From positions 1 to 35,623 of the forward strand of contig DUCS01000013.1 of NCBI GenBank assembly GCA_012959695.1: a DNA stretch of 35,623 nt. The letters run 5' to 3'. This DNA is from Cycloclasticus sp. GTDB taxonomy: Bacteria; Pseudomonadota; Gammaproteobacteria; Methylococcales; Cycloclasticaceae. Below are positions 9,679-18,591 of this stretch, piece by piece; within the stretch, counting starts at the first letter, position 1; each line of letters starts with the position of its first letter. The notes beneath the pieces are model-generated. The model worked only from the letters and a program-made list of their open reading frames with translations. It did no database searches and was not told where the DNA came from. A program made the position numbers and the translations under genes.

Positions 9679-10494
9679 CTAATGTTGGCAGCGCGGGCAG
9701 TAGAAGGTGGAACGTTGGCCAATTGTTATTTGCTTGATGGGGGTTCTGCAATTTGTGCAAGGTTGTTTTGCTCGTCCGTATACATTGAGTGTTTGTTGAA
9801 AGTAGCCGGGCTTGCCTTCGCTGTTAACAAAATCTTTAAGCGTGGTGCCGCCTTGTTCAATGGCTTGGGCCAAAATATCTTTAATGGCCAATACTAAATT
9901 GTTAAGTCGGGCTTTAGAGATGTTATTCGCTGCGCGTTTAGGGTGAATGCCTGCTTTAAATAGCGCTTCGCTGGCATATATATTGCCAACACCAACAACA
10001 ATATGACCATCCATAATGAGGCTTTTAATCGGCACTCTTTTCGCTTTGGCTTTTGGCAGGAAATCATTAATATCAAATGCGTCTGATAAGGGTTCTGGCC
10101 CCAAGTGTTGAATTAATTTATGTTCACCGATGGGGCCTGATGACCATAGTAAGCAGCCAAAACGACGCGGGTCTTTATACCGTAAACAATTGTTATTGTT
10201 AAAAATAATATCAATGTGCTCGTGTTTTTCAGGTGCTGTGTCGGCATTTACAACACGTAAACTACCGGACATGCCAAGGTGAATGATTAGCGTTCCTTTG
10301 TCGGTATTAATCAGCAAGTATTTGGCGCGTCGTTTAACGCTGTTTATGCGTAAGCCGGGGAGAAGCGTTGATATTTCCGCACTAATCGGCCAACGCAATT
10401 TAGGCTGCCGAACAATAACGCCGGTAACACGTTTACCTTCAATGTGTGGAGCGATGCCGCGGCGTGTTGTTTCTACTTCTGGTAATTCAGGCAT
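9679..10494 (-). CDS. mutM: Formamidopyrimidine-DNA glycosylase
   Basis: A 271-residue Fpg/MutM, the standard length. The N-terminus MPELPEVETTRRG contains the catalytic P2 (the amino group after Met removal) and E3. HLGMSG occurs near residue 75 and VGNIYASEALF near 170. The C-terminal zinc finger has four Cys (CTNC and CPRC). It excises 8-oxoguanine and formamidopyrimidines and nicks the strand by beta/delta elimination. The start overlaps the DUF4340 gene by 8 bp, so mutM is the last gene of the ABC operon, an arrangement that could co-express repair with an unrelated envelope system. Confidence 0.96.
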   Translation of the reverse strand: MPELPEVETTRRGIAPHIEGKRVTGVIVRQPKLRWPISAEISTLLPGLRINSVKRRAKYLLINTDKGTLIIHLGMSGSLRVVNADTAPEKHEHIDIIFNNNNCLRYKDPRRFGCLLWSSGPIGEHKLIQHLGPEPLSDAFDINDFLPKAKAKRVPIKSLIMDGHIVVGVGNIYASEALFKAGIHPKRAANNISKARLNNLVLAIKDILAQAIEQGGTTLKDFVNSEGKPGYFQQTLNVYGRAKQPCTNCRTPIKQITIGQRSTFYCPRCQH

Positions 10495-11344
10495 CGTCTT
10501 CGTCGAGTTTGGGTAAGGTGGTCATTTTTTTATACTTGGCTTTGCTGAACGTATACGCCAGATGTGAGTCCTTAGCGATGAGTATGACGTCGTTTTTATT
10601 TTCAATCAGCGTAAAGACGAGAGTTTGCTGTTTATTAAAAGTGACAATAATGTCGCGTGCTTTTATCTCATTAAGCTGATGGTTCACTGTTATGGCACGG
10701 GCGAAACGCCATTCATCCAGTAACATTTGAACGCTGTCTGATGATAGTTCGATAGAGGGGGCTAATAGGTTTTTCCAAATATAACCGTCGTTTTGTTGCA
10801 GATTGATATGGGGCGTTTGCAATCCTGTAATTTGAACACTGCCTGGTAATAAACGGCTGTCTATATAAGCATCAATGGGCGCTGTTAGGTGATGTAAAAA
10901 CGTGTCATCCAGCAGAAAAAGCTGTTTGTCGTTGCTGGCGTAACGGCGAGAGTTCACGCTTTCTGTGTCGCCAAGGGAAAGTGTTTGATTATTGAAGGTG
11001 ATGCTAGCAGTTGGTTTATCCAAACCAAAACGTGAAAAATCAGCGGTGTTAAGCGGGTAACTAACGGACGGTTTGATTTGAGAAATTTTAAGTAAGCGCT
11101 CTATTTTACCTACCAACGCAGGCGCCTTAAACGGCTGCGCTATATACCACTGCTGATTCGTTCGTTTTAATGTGATGGACTTGGTGTTTTTTCGATCGAT
11201 GCGCAGGGTGTTAATCGCATTGATGTTGAGAGGGATAACTGCCGTTTCCTTAGGCGTTTCTTGGCCCGGTTTAAGCCAAGCAACAGCGCCCAGTGCAATC
11301 ACCAGTACCGCGAGCAATAGGTTGATGATTAAACGATTTTTCAT
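10487..11344 (-). CDS. DUF4340 domain protein, membrane-anchored
   Basis: A 285-residue protein with an N-terminal membrane anchor (IINLLLAVLVIALGAVAWL). A periplasmic part follows, with the DUF4340 pattern of repeated short beta units (INTLRIDRKN, ITLKRTNQQWYIAQPF, FSRFGLDKPTASITFNNQTLSLGD). The family is regularly encoded next to GldG-type ABC genes, as here (3 bp after the GldG-like stop), so it is probably an extracytoplasmic component of the same complex. No catalytic motif is visible. It overlaps mutM by 8 bp. Confidence 0.82.
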   Translation of the reverse strand: MKNRLIINLLLAVLVIALGAVAWLKPGQETPKETAVIPLNINAINTLRIDRKNTKSITLKRTNQQWYIAQPFKAPALVGKIERLLKISQIKPSVSYPLNTADFSRFGLDKPTASITFNNQTLSLGDTESVNSRRYASNDKQLFLLDDTFLHHLTAPIDAYIDSRLLPGSVQITGLQTPHINLQQNDGYIWKNLLAPSIELSSDSVQMLLDEWRFARAITVNHQLNEIKARDIIVTFNKQQTLVFTLIENKNDVILIAKDSHLAYTFSKAKYKKMTTLPKLDEDDA

Positions 11345-11347
11345 GGC

Positions 11348-12694
11348 TTAATATTTTTTGCGTTTAAGCCAAATAACAATGCCGGTGACGATGAAGGCAA
11401 GCGGTAAGAAAAACAGAAACCCCAGTCCAAATATCAAGGACCAGGTATCGGTAATATTTAACGCGGTGTCAGGTGCTGTTTTTGCGGGAATATCAATCAA
11501 CGAATCGTCGTGGTTTAACCATTGGATTAGGCTGATGCCCAAATCAAGGTTTGCGCCATTACCTAAAAATGAATTCGATAGAAAATCGGCATCGCCCAGC
11601 ACAGCGATGCGTTGGTTAGTGCCTTCAATTTGTTTGTTAAGTGCGTAGCCAATGGTGATGGGCCCCTGTTCTTCTTCGCTGTTGGCGTCAAATTGAATGT
11701 TTCCCTCAATACTGCCGGTTTCTGTCCATGAGCGGTCCAGTGTGGCGAGTAAGGTGCTAGTGGTATAGGCGCTATTTTTTTTGACTGTAAGCCCAGCCGC
11801 ACCGGGAAACAAGCTCATGGCTTGTAGATGACGAGTTGCAAGGTGGCTAGGATATTGTGTGACCAAGGCAAAGGTTGGGTCATCTATGCCAAACATTTGA
11901 GTGGTGGCGTCTACAACGGTGCCGGGTAATAGATTAACGCCCAAGGTGTCCAACAGTGGCTGTATGTGGGCTGCTTTATCGGGTTCGGCTAACAGGAGTA
12001 ATTGTTTGCCCGCTGATAAGTAATCGTTAATGAGGCTTATTTCACCGGCCAGCAAATCAGTTTGTGGGTCTGCAATCACCAGTAATGACGTGTTGTTAGG
12101 AATAGTTGGGGTGTCAATCAGGTTAATGGTTTGGCTGTTGATACCTTTGTTTTTAAGTTCGCGAGCAAACACGTTCAAATCAAAATTAGCTTGGCCAGCG
12201 GGGTTACGTTCCCCATGTCCGCTAAGGAAAACTACCCAACGTTGTTGGCTGTTAGCTAAACGTTGCAAGGCATTTGTTAGCGCTTGTTCGTTCAGTTGTT
12301 GCAAGGACTCTCGTTTGCCGTTGTAACGAATAATCAGTTCGCCGTCGGTGGTAATGCCTTCTTCTCGAGCTTGGTCTGGCCGCATGTCGGGGTTGATAAA
12401 ACTCAGCGATATATCGGTTTTATGTCGAGAGTACTTGGCAATTAACTCGCTAATTTGTCGACGTAAAATATCATTTTCGGATGTGTAAGCGGTTACTTCG
12501 ATGACTTGGTCGAGCTTTTTAAGCAAAGTAATGCTGGGAGCGGACAATGAATTGCGACCATTGGACGTCCAATCTGATTGAACACTGTACTGCGTGCTAA
12601 GCCATGCGAGTAATGCCAAAATACCAATAAACAGGCCGGTAAAAACGATGTTTTGCAGACGGATAAATCGGTGAGCTTGTCGGGATATTTTCAT
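11348..12694 (-). CDS. GldG-like ABC-system auxiliary protein
   Basis: A 448-residue membrane protein. It has a membrane helix near the N-terminus (IVFTGLFIGILALLAWLS), a large extracytoplasmic domain, and a C-terminal helix (SLIFGLGFLFFLPLAFIVTGIVIW) ending in RKK. The middle carries GldG/ABC-type auxiliary features: SLSFINPDMRPDQAREEGI, VVFLSGHGERNP and LLLLAEPDK, plus RIAVLGDADFLSN. The family accompanies GldA/GldF ATPase-permease pairs. In Bacteroidetes these serve gliding, but homologues occur in many non-gliding bacteria with unknown substrate. It overlaps the permease gene by 4 bp. Confidence 0.85.
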   Translation of the reverse strand: MKISRQAHRFIRLQNIVFTGLFIGILALLAWLSTQYSVQSDWTSNGRNSLSAPSITLLKKLDQVIEVTAYTSENDILRRQISELIAKYSRHKTDISLSFINPDMRPDQAREEGITTDGELIIRYNGKRESLQQLNEQALTNALQRLANSQQRWVVFLSGHGERNPAGQANFDLNVFARELKNKGINSQTINLIDTPTIPNNTSLLVIADPQTDLLAGEISLINDYLSAGKQLLLLAEPDKAAHIQPLLDTLGVNLLPGTVVDATTQMFGIDDPTFALVTQYPSHLATRHLQAMSLFPGAAGLTVKKNSAYTTSTLLATLDRSWTETGSIEGNIQFDANSEEEQGPITIGYALNKQIEGTNQRIAVLGDADFLSNSFLGNGANLDLGISLIQWLNHDDSLIDIPAKTAPDTALNITDTWSLIFGLGFLFFLPLAFIVTGIVIWLKRKKY

Positions 12695-13446
12695 TTTTGC
12701 AAACGGTCGTTATCAAGCCGGCGTATGCTTAAAATTAAGAATCCTACGATAAATAGAACAAAGTAAAACACATCGCTTGAATTTATCAGCCCGCGCAATA
12801 AATTTTCAAAGTGACGCATGATGGAGATATATTCAAATAAGCTGCTGCTATTTCCACTGTTAATACCTGCCCAATCGACAATCCACAGTAACAACAGCGC
12901 GCCAAAACTTGCGACCGCAGCGACGGTGGGTTGCGATGCAATCGCCGACATATAAAGCCCCAATGCATTGAACGATGCCATGAGTAACGCCATGGCTAAT
13001 AAGCAGGCCAAAAATTTACCGATATCCAATTCGCCAACGGTTAATAAAGATAGAGGCATTAGGGCAATAAAAAACAGAATAATCAGCAAAAACGCGAAGA
13101 TAGCCAAAAATTTACCCAGTACAATTTCAGTGATGCTGATGGGCGCTGAAAATAATAGGCTGATGGTTTTATTGCGCCGTTCATCACTAATTACGCGCAT
13201 GGTGAGTAACGGCGTAATCAGCAATAAAATGACTGCAGCATTGCCAAATAGCGGCGCAACAATCAGGTCAGTCACACCAGGCGCGCCGGGTATGCCAACC
13301 AGTTTAGGTTGAATGCTCAAATAATAATCGATTTGGGTTAAAAACATGTACGCAAGAATGAGCTGTGTTACACCGAGCATGGTCCATGCAAGGGGTGATA
13401 AAAATAGGTTGCGAAACTCCCTGCCCGCAATAATGAAACTATTCAT
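12691..13446 (-). CDS. GldF-like ABC-2 transporter permease
   Basis: A 251-residue ABC-2 permease with six predicted membrane segments (for example FLLIILFFIALMPLSLLTV and AVASFGALLLLWIVDWA). The N-terminal AGREFRNLFLSPLAWTML and the cytoplasmic loop RVISDERRNKTISLLFSAPISITEIVLGKF are the classic ABC-2/GldF signatures, the latter being the coupling-helix region that contacts the ATPase. It overlaps the ATPase gene by 8 bp and the GldG-like gene by 4 bp. It is predicted to form the membrane channel of the complex in the inner membrane. Confidence 0.9.
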   Translation of the reverse strand: MNSFIIAGREFRNLFLSPLAWTMLGVTQLILAYMFLTQIDYYLSIQPKLVGIPGAPGVTDLIVAPLFGNAAVILLLITPLLTMRVISDERRNKTISLLFSAPISITEIVLGKFLAIFAFLLIILFFIALMPLSLLTVGELDIGKFLACLLAMALLMASFNALGLYMSAIASQPTVAAVASFGALLLLWIVDWAGINSGNSSSLFEYISIMRHFENLLRGLINSSDVFYFVLFIVGFLILSIRRLDNDRLQK

Positions 13447-14371
13447 GGTCGTTTGATGGCTGCGTTATAGAAAGAAAAATCTGTTCCATGTCGTGTTTTT
13501 CGGGTCGAAGTTCTTGTAGTCCCCAACGCTGATTAACGGCTAATTCGGCTACCGCTTCGGCGATGTTGCTGCCTTGTTCGTGATGAATGCGCAGTTGATG
13601 ACTGTCGAGCACATCAATATAGTCCACGCCATTTATTGCTTCGAGTTGATTTAAATCTGCCGGGTTGCGGAAATCAACCACGAGGCTTGAAGAGGTCATG
13701 CGACGAGATAACCCCTCAACGCTTTCATTCAGTACCAATTTACCGTGGTGAATAATTTGTACACGACTACACGACTGTTGCACTTCCGGCAAAATGTGGG
13801 TGGAAAGAATAACACTGTGTTGCTGGCCTAATTCACGAATCAACTCGCGTATTTCTAATATTTGAATCGGGTCTAAGCCAACGGTTGGTTCATCTAAAAT
13901 AATAACCGCTGGGTTGTGCAAAATAGCTTGAGCTATACCCACTCGTTGTTGGTAGCCTTTAGATAAATTGCTGATAAGGCGTTTGCCCATATCGCTTAAG
14001 CCGCATTTTTCTTTGCCCTGATCAACGGCCTTTTTTATGGCCGTTTTTTTAAGCCCGTGCAGTTTTGCGCAATAGGTTAAAAACTCATCGACGGTTAAAT
14101 CGGGGTGCAGCGGTGGAATTTCGGGCAAAAACCCTAGTTCGGCTTTGGCTAACTTGGGTTGTTCGATAATGTCATAGCCGTTGATTTTAATTTCACCAAC
14201 GGTAGGCGTTAAGTTGCCACAAATCATTTTCATGGTCGTGGATTTCCCCGCACCATTAGGGCCTAAAAAGCCCAATACTTCGCCTTTATCGAGCGAAAAA
14301 CTGACATCGTTTACAGCACAATGGTCACCAAATTGGCGGCTTAAATTATTAACTTCGATTAATGTGCTCAT
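13439..14371 (-). CDS. GldA-like ABC transporter ATP-binding protein
   Basis: A 310-residue ATPase of the ABC-2/GldA type. Walker A is GPNGAGKST (37-45), the signature is LSKGYQQRVGIAQ, Walker B is VIILDEPTVGLDP, and the H-loop is STHIL. A C-terminal extension of about 80 residues (from about 220) is usual for this subfamily and may be regulatory. It is the first gene of a five-gene minus-strand operon (ATPase, permease, GldG-like, DUF4340, mutM), with overlaps of 8, 4 and 8 bp. It is divergent from the hydantoinase-like gene across 134 bp. Confidence 0.93.
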   Translation of the reverse strand: MSTLIEVNNLSRQFGDHCAVNDVSFSLDKGEVLGFLGPNGAGKSTTMKMICGNLTPTVGEIKINGYDIIEQPKLAKAELGFLPEIPPLHPDLTVDEFLTYCAKLHGLKKTAIKKAVDQGKEKCGLSDMGKRLISNLSKGYQQRVGIAQAILHNPAVIILDEPTVGLDPIQILEIRELIRELGQQHSVILSTHILPEVQQSCSRVQIIHHGKLVLNESVEGLSRRMTSSSLVVDFRNPADLNQLEAINGVDYIDVLDSHQLRIHHEQGSNIAEAVAELAVNQRWGLQELRPEKHDMEQIFLSITQPSNDHE

Positions 14372-14505
14372 CCAATGAGTATACGTGATGTTAGTGGGCG
14401 TTGACGTGGGAAAGCTTAATACGTGAATGGATTTCTTTCAAGCGGCATGATGCGTCAAATAAAGCTGTTTTCATTGGCAAGTCATGTAAAAATAATCTTT
14501 TTAAA

Positions 14506-16464
14506 ATGCAAATTTACAACATGTTATTAGGCGTAGATACCGGCGGCACGTTTACCGATTTTGTGTACATCGACAAAGCAGGCGTGCGTATTCATAAAGT
14601 GCTTTCAACACCTCATGCGCCAGAGGAAGCTATTTTGCAGGGCATTGAAGAGTTGGGAGTTGATGGCGAGCAATTATTGATTGTTCATGGCTCAACCGTG
14701 GCAACCAACGCCGTGTTGGAGAAAAAAGGTGTGCGCTGCTGTTTTGTAACTAATCATGGTTTGGCTGATATGTTAACCATAGGTCGGCAAGCAAGAAAGG
14801 AGCTGTATAACCTAAACCCAAAGCCGCAGCAGCCACCTGTGCCAGTTGAACTTTGCTTAGAAACAGGTGGCCGAGTGGCAGCAACAGGTGAGGTGATTGA
14901 ACCGTTAACGGATGAACAGGTAGAACAGCTGATTGCGCAAATTAAGCAATTGGCGCCCAGTGCGGTTGCTATCAATTTATTGTTCTCGTTTTTAAATGAT
15001 GAAGCTGAAAAGCGCCTTGAACAGGCAATGCCAGAGGGTCTATTTGTGTCGCGTTCATCCAAGGTGTTGCCGGAATATAAAGAATACGAACGGGGTATGG
15101 CCACGTGGTTAAACGCCTATGTTGGGCCGTTGGTAACCGGGTATTTGAAGCGATTAACGGCGTCGGTAAAAGCATCATCGGTGTCGGTAATGCAAAGTTC
15201 TGGTGGAACCATTGCGGCGGAACTAGCAGGCGAGCAGGCGGTGCGGATGTTGTTGTCGGGCCCAGCGGGCGGTTTAATGGCAGCCTTACATATGGGTAAA
15301 TTAGCCGGTTTTGAACGTTTATTAACCTTGGATATGGGCGGTACGTCGACCGATGTTGCGTTGTTGGATGGCGCTATCGCGCTGACCAATGAAGGTAAAG
15401 TTGAAGGTTATCCAGTCGCCGTGCCAATGGTCGATATGCATACGATTGGTGCAGGTGGTGGCTCTATTGCGCATGTGGATGCCGGCGGCTTGTTGTGCGT
15501 TGGCCCTGAATCTGCGGGTGCATCGCCTGGCCCCGCTTGTTATGGCCGAGGCGGCCAAAAAGTGACCGTGACAGATGCTAATTTGTATTTAGGCCGAATC
15601 AGTAGTAAACATTTCTTGGGTGGTGAAATGACCTTGGACCTGGCCGCTACTATACAAGCCATAAAAGCCTTAGCTGACGAGTTAGGCTGCGAGCCACCTC
15701 AGGCAGCGAAAGGCGTTATTAAATTAGCCAACGAACACATGGCGCGGGCGTTGCGGGTTATTTCAATTCAACGGGGCATCGACCCCAGGCCGTATGCACT
15801 GATGACCTTTGGCGGTGCCGGCAGTTTGCACGTGTGTGCCTTGGCCGATGCGCTGGGCATGACAACGGCCATTGTGCCGATTCACTCTGGGGTGTTATCG
15901 GCATTTGGTATGTTGACCGCACCCCGTTCACGTGAATTGTCGCGAAGCTTGCTGGGCAATCTTTCCGAACTATCGCTAGACGATATTGAGCAAGCCTTTG
16001 ATGCGATGGTGGAGCAAGGTCAAGAAGAACTACAAGCAGAAGGTGTTTGCGCTGATGATATTGACATTCGTTATTTGGTGGACTTACGTTATGTTGGCCA
16101 GTCGTATACGTTACCTATTATTTGGAATGATGCTGAGTCAGCGATTCAAGAGTTTCATAAGTTGCACAAAAGCCGCTATGGACACGATTTAGATTTGCCA
16201 GTTGAACTAGTGAATTTACGCGTTACATTGTCGGGCGAAATGCCTAAGCCTAGCTTAGCGAAGCAAAAAAATCGTTTAGCAGGTGACGCCTTACCGTTAG
16301 AAATGGATAAGGGCTTGAGGCTGTATCAACGCCAACATTTAAAACCAAACGATATGATTAACGGTGAGGCGTTAATTGTTGAGCAGGTGGCCACAACTTA
16401 CCTCGCACCGCATTGGCGGTGCGAGGTAGATGATTATGGCAACCTGGTACTAACTAAAGATTAG
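14506..16464 (+). CDS. Hydantoinase/oxoprolinase family protein, HyuA-type subunit
   Basis: About 652 residues from the ATG at 14506; an ATG at 14521 is equally possible, since neither has a clear Shine-Dalgarno and the family starts right at the ATP-binding motif. That motif is LGVDTGGTFTDFVY at the N-terminus. A second ASKHA phosphate motif is LDMGGTSTDVALL, followed by MHTIGAGGGSIAHVDAGG and SAGASPGPACYGRGG, all typical of HyuA/OplA-type ATP-dependent ring-opening amidohydrolases. Family members act on hydantoins, 5-oxoproline or ketones (acetone/acetophenone carboxylase subunits), usually with a HyuB partner. No HyuB gene is in the window, so the substrate stays open. Confidence 0.88.
   Translation: MQIYNMLLGVDTGGTFTDFVYIDKAGVRIHKVLSTPHAPEEAILQGIEELGVDGEQLLIVHGSTVATNAVLEKKGVRCCFVTNHGLADMLTIGRQARKELYNLNPKPQQPPVPVELCLETGGRVAATGEVIEPLTDEQVEQLIAQIKQLAPSAVAINLLFSFLNDEAEKRLEQAMPEGLFVSRSSKVLPEYKEYERGMATWLNAYVGPLVTGYLKRLTASVKASSVSVMQSSGGTIAAELAGEQAVRMLLSGPAGGLMAALHMGKLAGFERLLTLDMGGTSTDVALLDGAIALTNEGKVEGYPVAVPMVDMHTIGAGGGSIAHVDAGGLLCVGPESAGASPGPACYGRGGQKVTVTDANLYLGRISSKHFLGGEMTLDLAATIQAIKALADELGCEPPQAAKGVIKLANEHMARALRVISIQRGIDPRPYALMTFGGAGSLHVCALADALGMTTAIVPIHSGVLSAFGMLTAPRSRELSRSLLGNLSELSLDDIEQAFDAMVEQGQEELQAEGVCADDIDIRYLVDLRYVGQSYTLPIIWNDAESAIQEFHKLHKSRYGHDLDLPVELVNLRVTLSGEMPKPSLAKQKNRLAGDALPLEMDKGLRLYQRQHLKPNDMINGEALIVEQVATTYLAPHWRCEVDDYGNLVLTKD
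16399..16428. repeat. Perfect 13-bp inverted repeat (hairpin) inside the 3' end of the HyuA-type gene
   Basis: The 13 nt at 16399-16411 (TACCTCGCACCGC) are the exact reverse complement of 16416-16428, with a 4-nt loop (ATTG). The stem is GC-rich and lies about 33 nt before the stop codon of the HyuA-type gene and downstream of the convergent DUF1269 gene. No T-run follows on either strand, so it is not a standard intrinsic terminator. It may block transcription or RNase from either side of the convergent junction; this is inference. Confidence 0.75.
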
Positions 16465-16988
16465 TAAACGCCGCCCAGTGGGTGCGCTGGAATATCGGAG
16501 TCACAGGCGTGTATATCAACTTCAGGGTGATGCTCCTGCACGCTATTAGTGATTTCTTCAACTTTCTTCACGGGGACATCAACCATCATTAAATATTGCC
16601 CATCCTCGACTGCTTTTTCAAACGATTTTAGTCTAGAATTCGGCGCGCTAATACCAATCATCGCGGAACCCCAAGAACCAACACCTGCGCCCGCTAAGGC
16701 AATACCGAGAACAGCGCCGCCACCTAATACTAAACCGGCGGGGGGGAATGTCATCGCCGCAAGACCCGCTAGAATTCCAGTGACACCGCCTACAGCAGCG
16801 CCAGTTTCTACGCTGTGAATAAAGTCGCTGGATTGGAGTAAGTTGGCTTCAGGTAAGGCCTTCATGTCTGAGCCGGCTTTGGCAAGAACATGAATGTTTG
16901 ACTCGGTGATTCGAGCAATAAGCATCTCGTTAACAACTTGTTCAGTTGTATCGTGATCAGGCAATAAAAAATACAAACGTCGTTTCAT
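16461..16988 (-). CDS. DUF1269-type glycine-rich membrane-associated protein
   Basis: A 175-residue protein. The N-terminal MKRRLYFLLPDHDTTEQVVNEML and RITESNIHVLAK match the small DUF1269-type proteins of proteobacteria. A central Gly/Ala-rich hydrophobic stretch (about residues 62-110, for example GGVTGILAGLAAM) could insert in the membrane as a hairpin. The C-terminal part (YLMMVDVPVKKVEEITNSV, then HHPEVDIH) forms a second alpha/beta unit. Function is unknown; relatives are often described as stress-associated. The start is supported by GGGAGG on the complement just upstream of 16988. It is convergent with the HyuA-type gene, overlapping it by 4 bp. Confidence 0.75.
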   Translation of the reverse strand: MKRRLYFLLPDHDTTEQVVNEMLIARITESNIHVLAKAGSDMKALPEANLLQSSDFIHSVETGAAVGGVTGILAGLAAMTFPPAGLVLGGGAVLGIALAGAGVGSWGSAMIGISAPNSRLKSFEKAVEDGQYLMMVDVPVKKVEEITNSVQEHHPEVDIHACDSDIPAHPLGGVY

Positions 16989-17096
16989 TAGAACTACCTC
17001 CCATGTCGTTATGGAAATATAAAACTACCACATATTTAGGCTGTCGACGTGATTTTTAGTTCAATTTAATGGCCGAGATGTTTTAAGGCTGTGAAT

Positions 17097-18551
17097 TTAC
17101 TGCATCTCACCAAAACATAAATATTTAATTTCAACAAAATCATCAATACCGTATTTGGAACCTTCGCGGCCAATGCCAGACTCTTTTATTCCGCCAAAAG
17201 GCGCGACTTCAGTAGAAACGATACCGCTGTTGATGCCAACAATGCCAACTTCCAGCGCTTCTGCTATGTGCCAAATACGTTTAATATTTTGTGAATAGAA
17301 GTAAGCTGCTAAGCCGTAAGGTGTGTCATTTGCTAGTTTTATCACCTCATCATCGTGACTAAAACGATATAAGGGTGCGACTGGGCCAAAGGTTTCTTCA
17401 TGACTGATTAACATGTCGGTTGTCACGTCTCCTAAAACGGTGGGCTGAAAATATTGACCTCCCAGTTCATGTTGTTGCCCGCCAAGGATGACAGTGGCGC
17501 CTTTCTCGGTAGCGTCCTTAATATGTTCTTCAACTTTCTTAACAGCATCAGCGTTGATTAAAGGGCCTTGTTGAGCGGCTGGGTCTAAACCATTAGCCAC
17601 AATTAATTGGCTGACTTTCTCTGTCAGTTTGCGGGCAAATTCGTCGTATACGGCATCGTGTACAAAAATGCGGTTGGCGCATACACAGGTTTGGCCAGTG
17701 TTTCTGAATTTACTGGCCATTGCGCCGTCTACTGCCGCATCAATATCCGCATCGTCAAATACAATGAAGGGTGCGTTGCCACCTAATTCCAAGCTGATTT
17801 TTTTGACCGTATCAGCACATTGGCGCATGAGTGTTTTGCCCACCTCGGTTGAGCCAGTAAACGAAAGCTTGCGTACGGTTGGGCTGGCAGTTAGTTCACC
17901 ACCAATGATTTTAGCATTGCCGGTGATAACGTTTAATACGCCTTTTGGAAAGCCGGCTTGCTGTCCTAGTTCAGCCAGTGCAAGGGCTGAAAATGGTGTT
18001 TCAGATGCAGGCTTAACAATAACCGGACAACCTGCCGCGAGCGCAGGAGCGCATTTTCGGGTGATCGTAGCATTGGGAAAGTTCCAAGGGGTAATGGCCG
18101 CAACGACCCCGATAGACTGCTTGATAACGACGATACGTTTGTCTTGGCTAGGTGCAGGGATGGTGTCACCATACACGCGTTTGGCTTCTTCGGCGTACCA
18201 CTCTACAAAGCTTGCGCCGTATAGAATTTCACCACGTGCTTCACTAATCGGCTTACCTTGTTCTAAGGTCATGATAGTCGCGAGGTCGTCTTGATTTTCA
18301 ATAATCAAATCGAACCATCGCCGTATGATGGCGGAGCGTTCTTTTGCGGGTGTGTCGCGCCAGCCTTGCCATGCCATATCCGCCGCTTCGATAGCTTGCT
18401 GAACTTGTTCGGCAGTTATGCTGGGCACGTGTCCTAAGATAGATTGGTTTGAAGGGTTAGTGACGTTTAGCTGTTCGCCATTAGCACTATCAACCCATTG
18501 CCCATTGATAAAAGCGTGCTGCCTAAAAAGATTTTTATTTTGAATGTTCAT
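17097..18551 (-). CDS. gabD: Succinate-semialdehyde dehydrogenase, GabD type
   Basis: A 484-residue aldehyde dehydrogenase of the GabD subfamily. It has FVEWYAEEAKRVYGDTIP (about 115-132), typical of succinate semialdehyde dehydrogenases. The catalytic residues are C289 in TGQTCVCANR and E255 in LELGGNAP, with N157 in PWNFP. A second Cys (C291) two residues on is the redox-switch Cys of GabD. It oxidises succinate semialdehyde to succinate with NAD(P)+. The nearby HpaI-like aldolase would produce succinate semialdehyde if it acts on 4-hydroxy-2-oxoheptanedioate, so GabD plausibly closes that route. It is divergent from the DapA-family aldolase, with overlapping predicted promoters. Confidence 0.9.
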   Translation of the reverse strand: MNIQNKNLFRQHAFINGQWVDSANGEQLNVTNPSNQSILGHVPSITAEQVQQAIEAADMAWQGWRDTPAKERSAIIRRWFDLIIENQDDLATIMTLEQGKPISEARGEILYGASFVEWYAEEAKRVYGDTIPAPSQDKRIVVIKQSIGVVAAITPWNFPNATITRKCAPALAAGCPVIVKPASETPFSALALAELGQQAGFPKGVLNVITGNAKIIGGELTASPTVRKLSFTGSTEVGKTLMRQCADTVKKISLELGGNAPFIVFDDADIDAAVDGAMASKFRNTGQTCVCANRIFVHDAVYDEFARKLTEKVSQLIVANGLDPAAQQGPLINADAVKKVEEHIKDATEKGATVILGGQQHELGGQYFQPTVLGDVTTDMLISHEETFGPVAPLYRFSHDDEVIKLANDTPYGLAAYFYSQNIKRIWHIAEALEVGIVGINSGIVSTEVAPFGGIKESGIGREGSKYGIDDFVEIKYLCFGEMQ

Positions 18552-18562
18552 GATTTAAGGCA

Positions 18563-18591
18563 TTGATTTATTAAACATCAGACGTTAATAA
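18563..18591 (+). promoter_or_regulatory. Predicted sigma70 promoter for the DapA-family aldolase gene
   Basis: The -35 TTGATT at 18563-18568 and -10 TAATAA at 18586-18591 are separated by 17 bp, with the start codon about 58 bp downstream. The match is by eye and untested. The -10 overlaps that of the opposite-strand promoter for gabD. Confidence 0.45.

Noticed and set aside
14401-14505. TTG start at 14401 for the HyuA-type gene
   Set aside because: The extra 35 residues precede the family's conserved N-terminal ATP-binding motif and have no similarity to it.
16399-16428. Hairpin in the HyuA-type gene as an intrinsic terminator
   Set aside because: Neither strand has a T-run after the stem.
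17629-18294. 221-codon plus-strand frame antisense to gabD
   Set aside because: It is the shadow of a strongly conserved dehydrogenase gene, with no recognisable domain or ribosome binding site.
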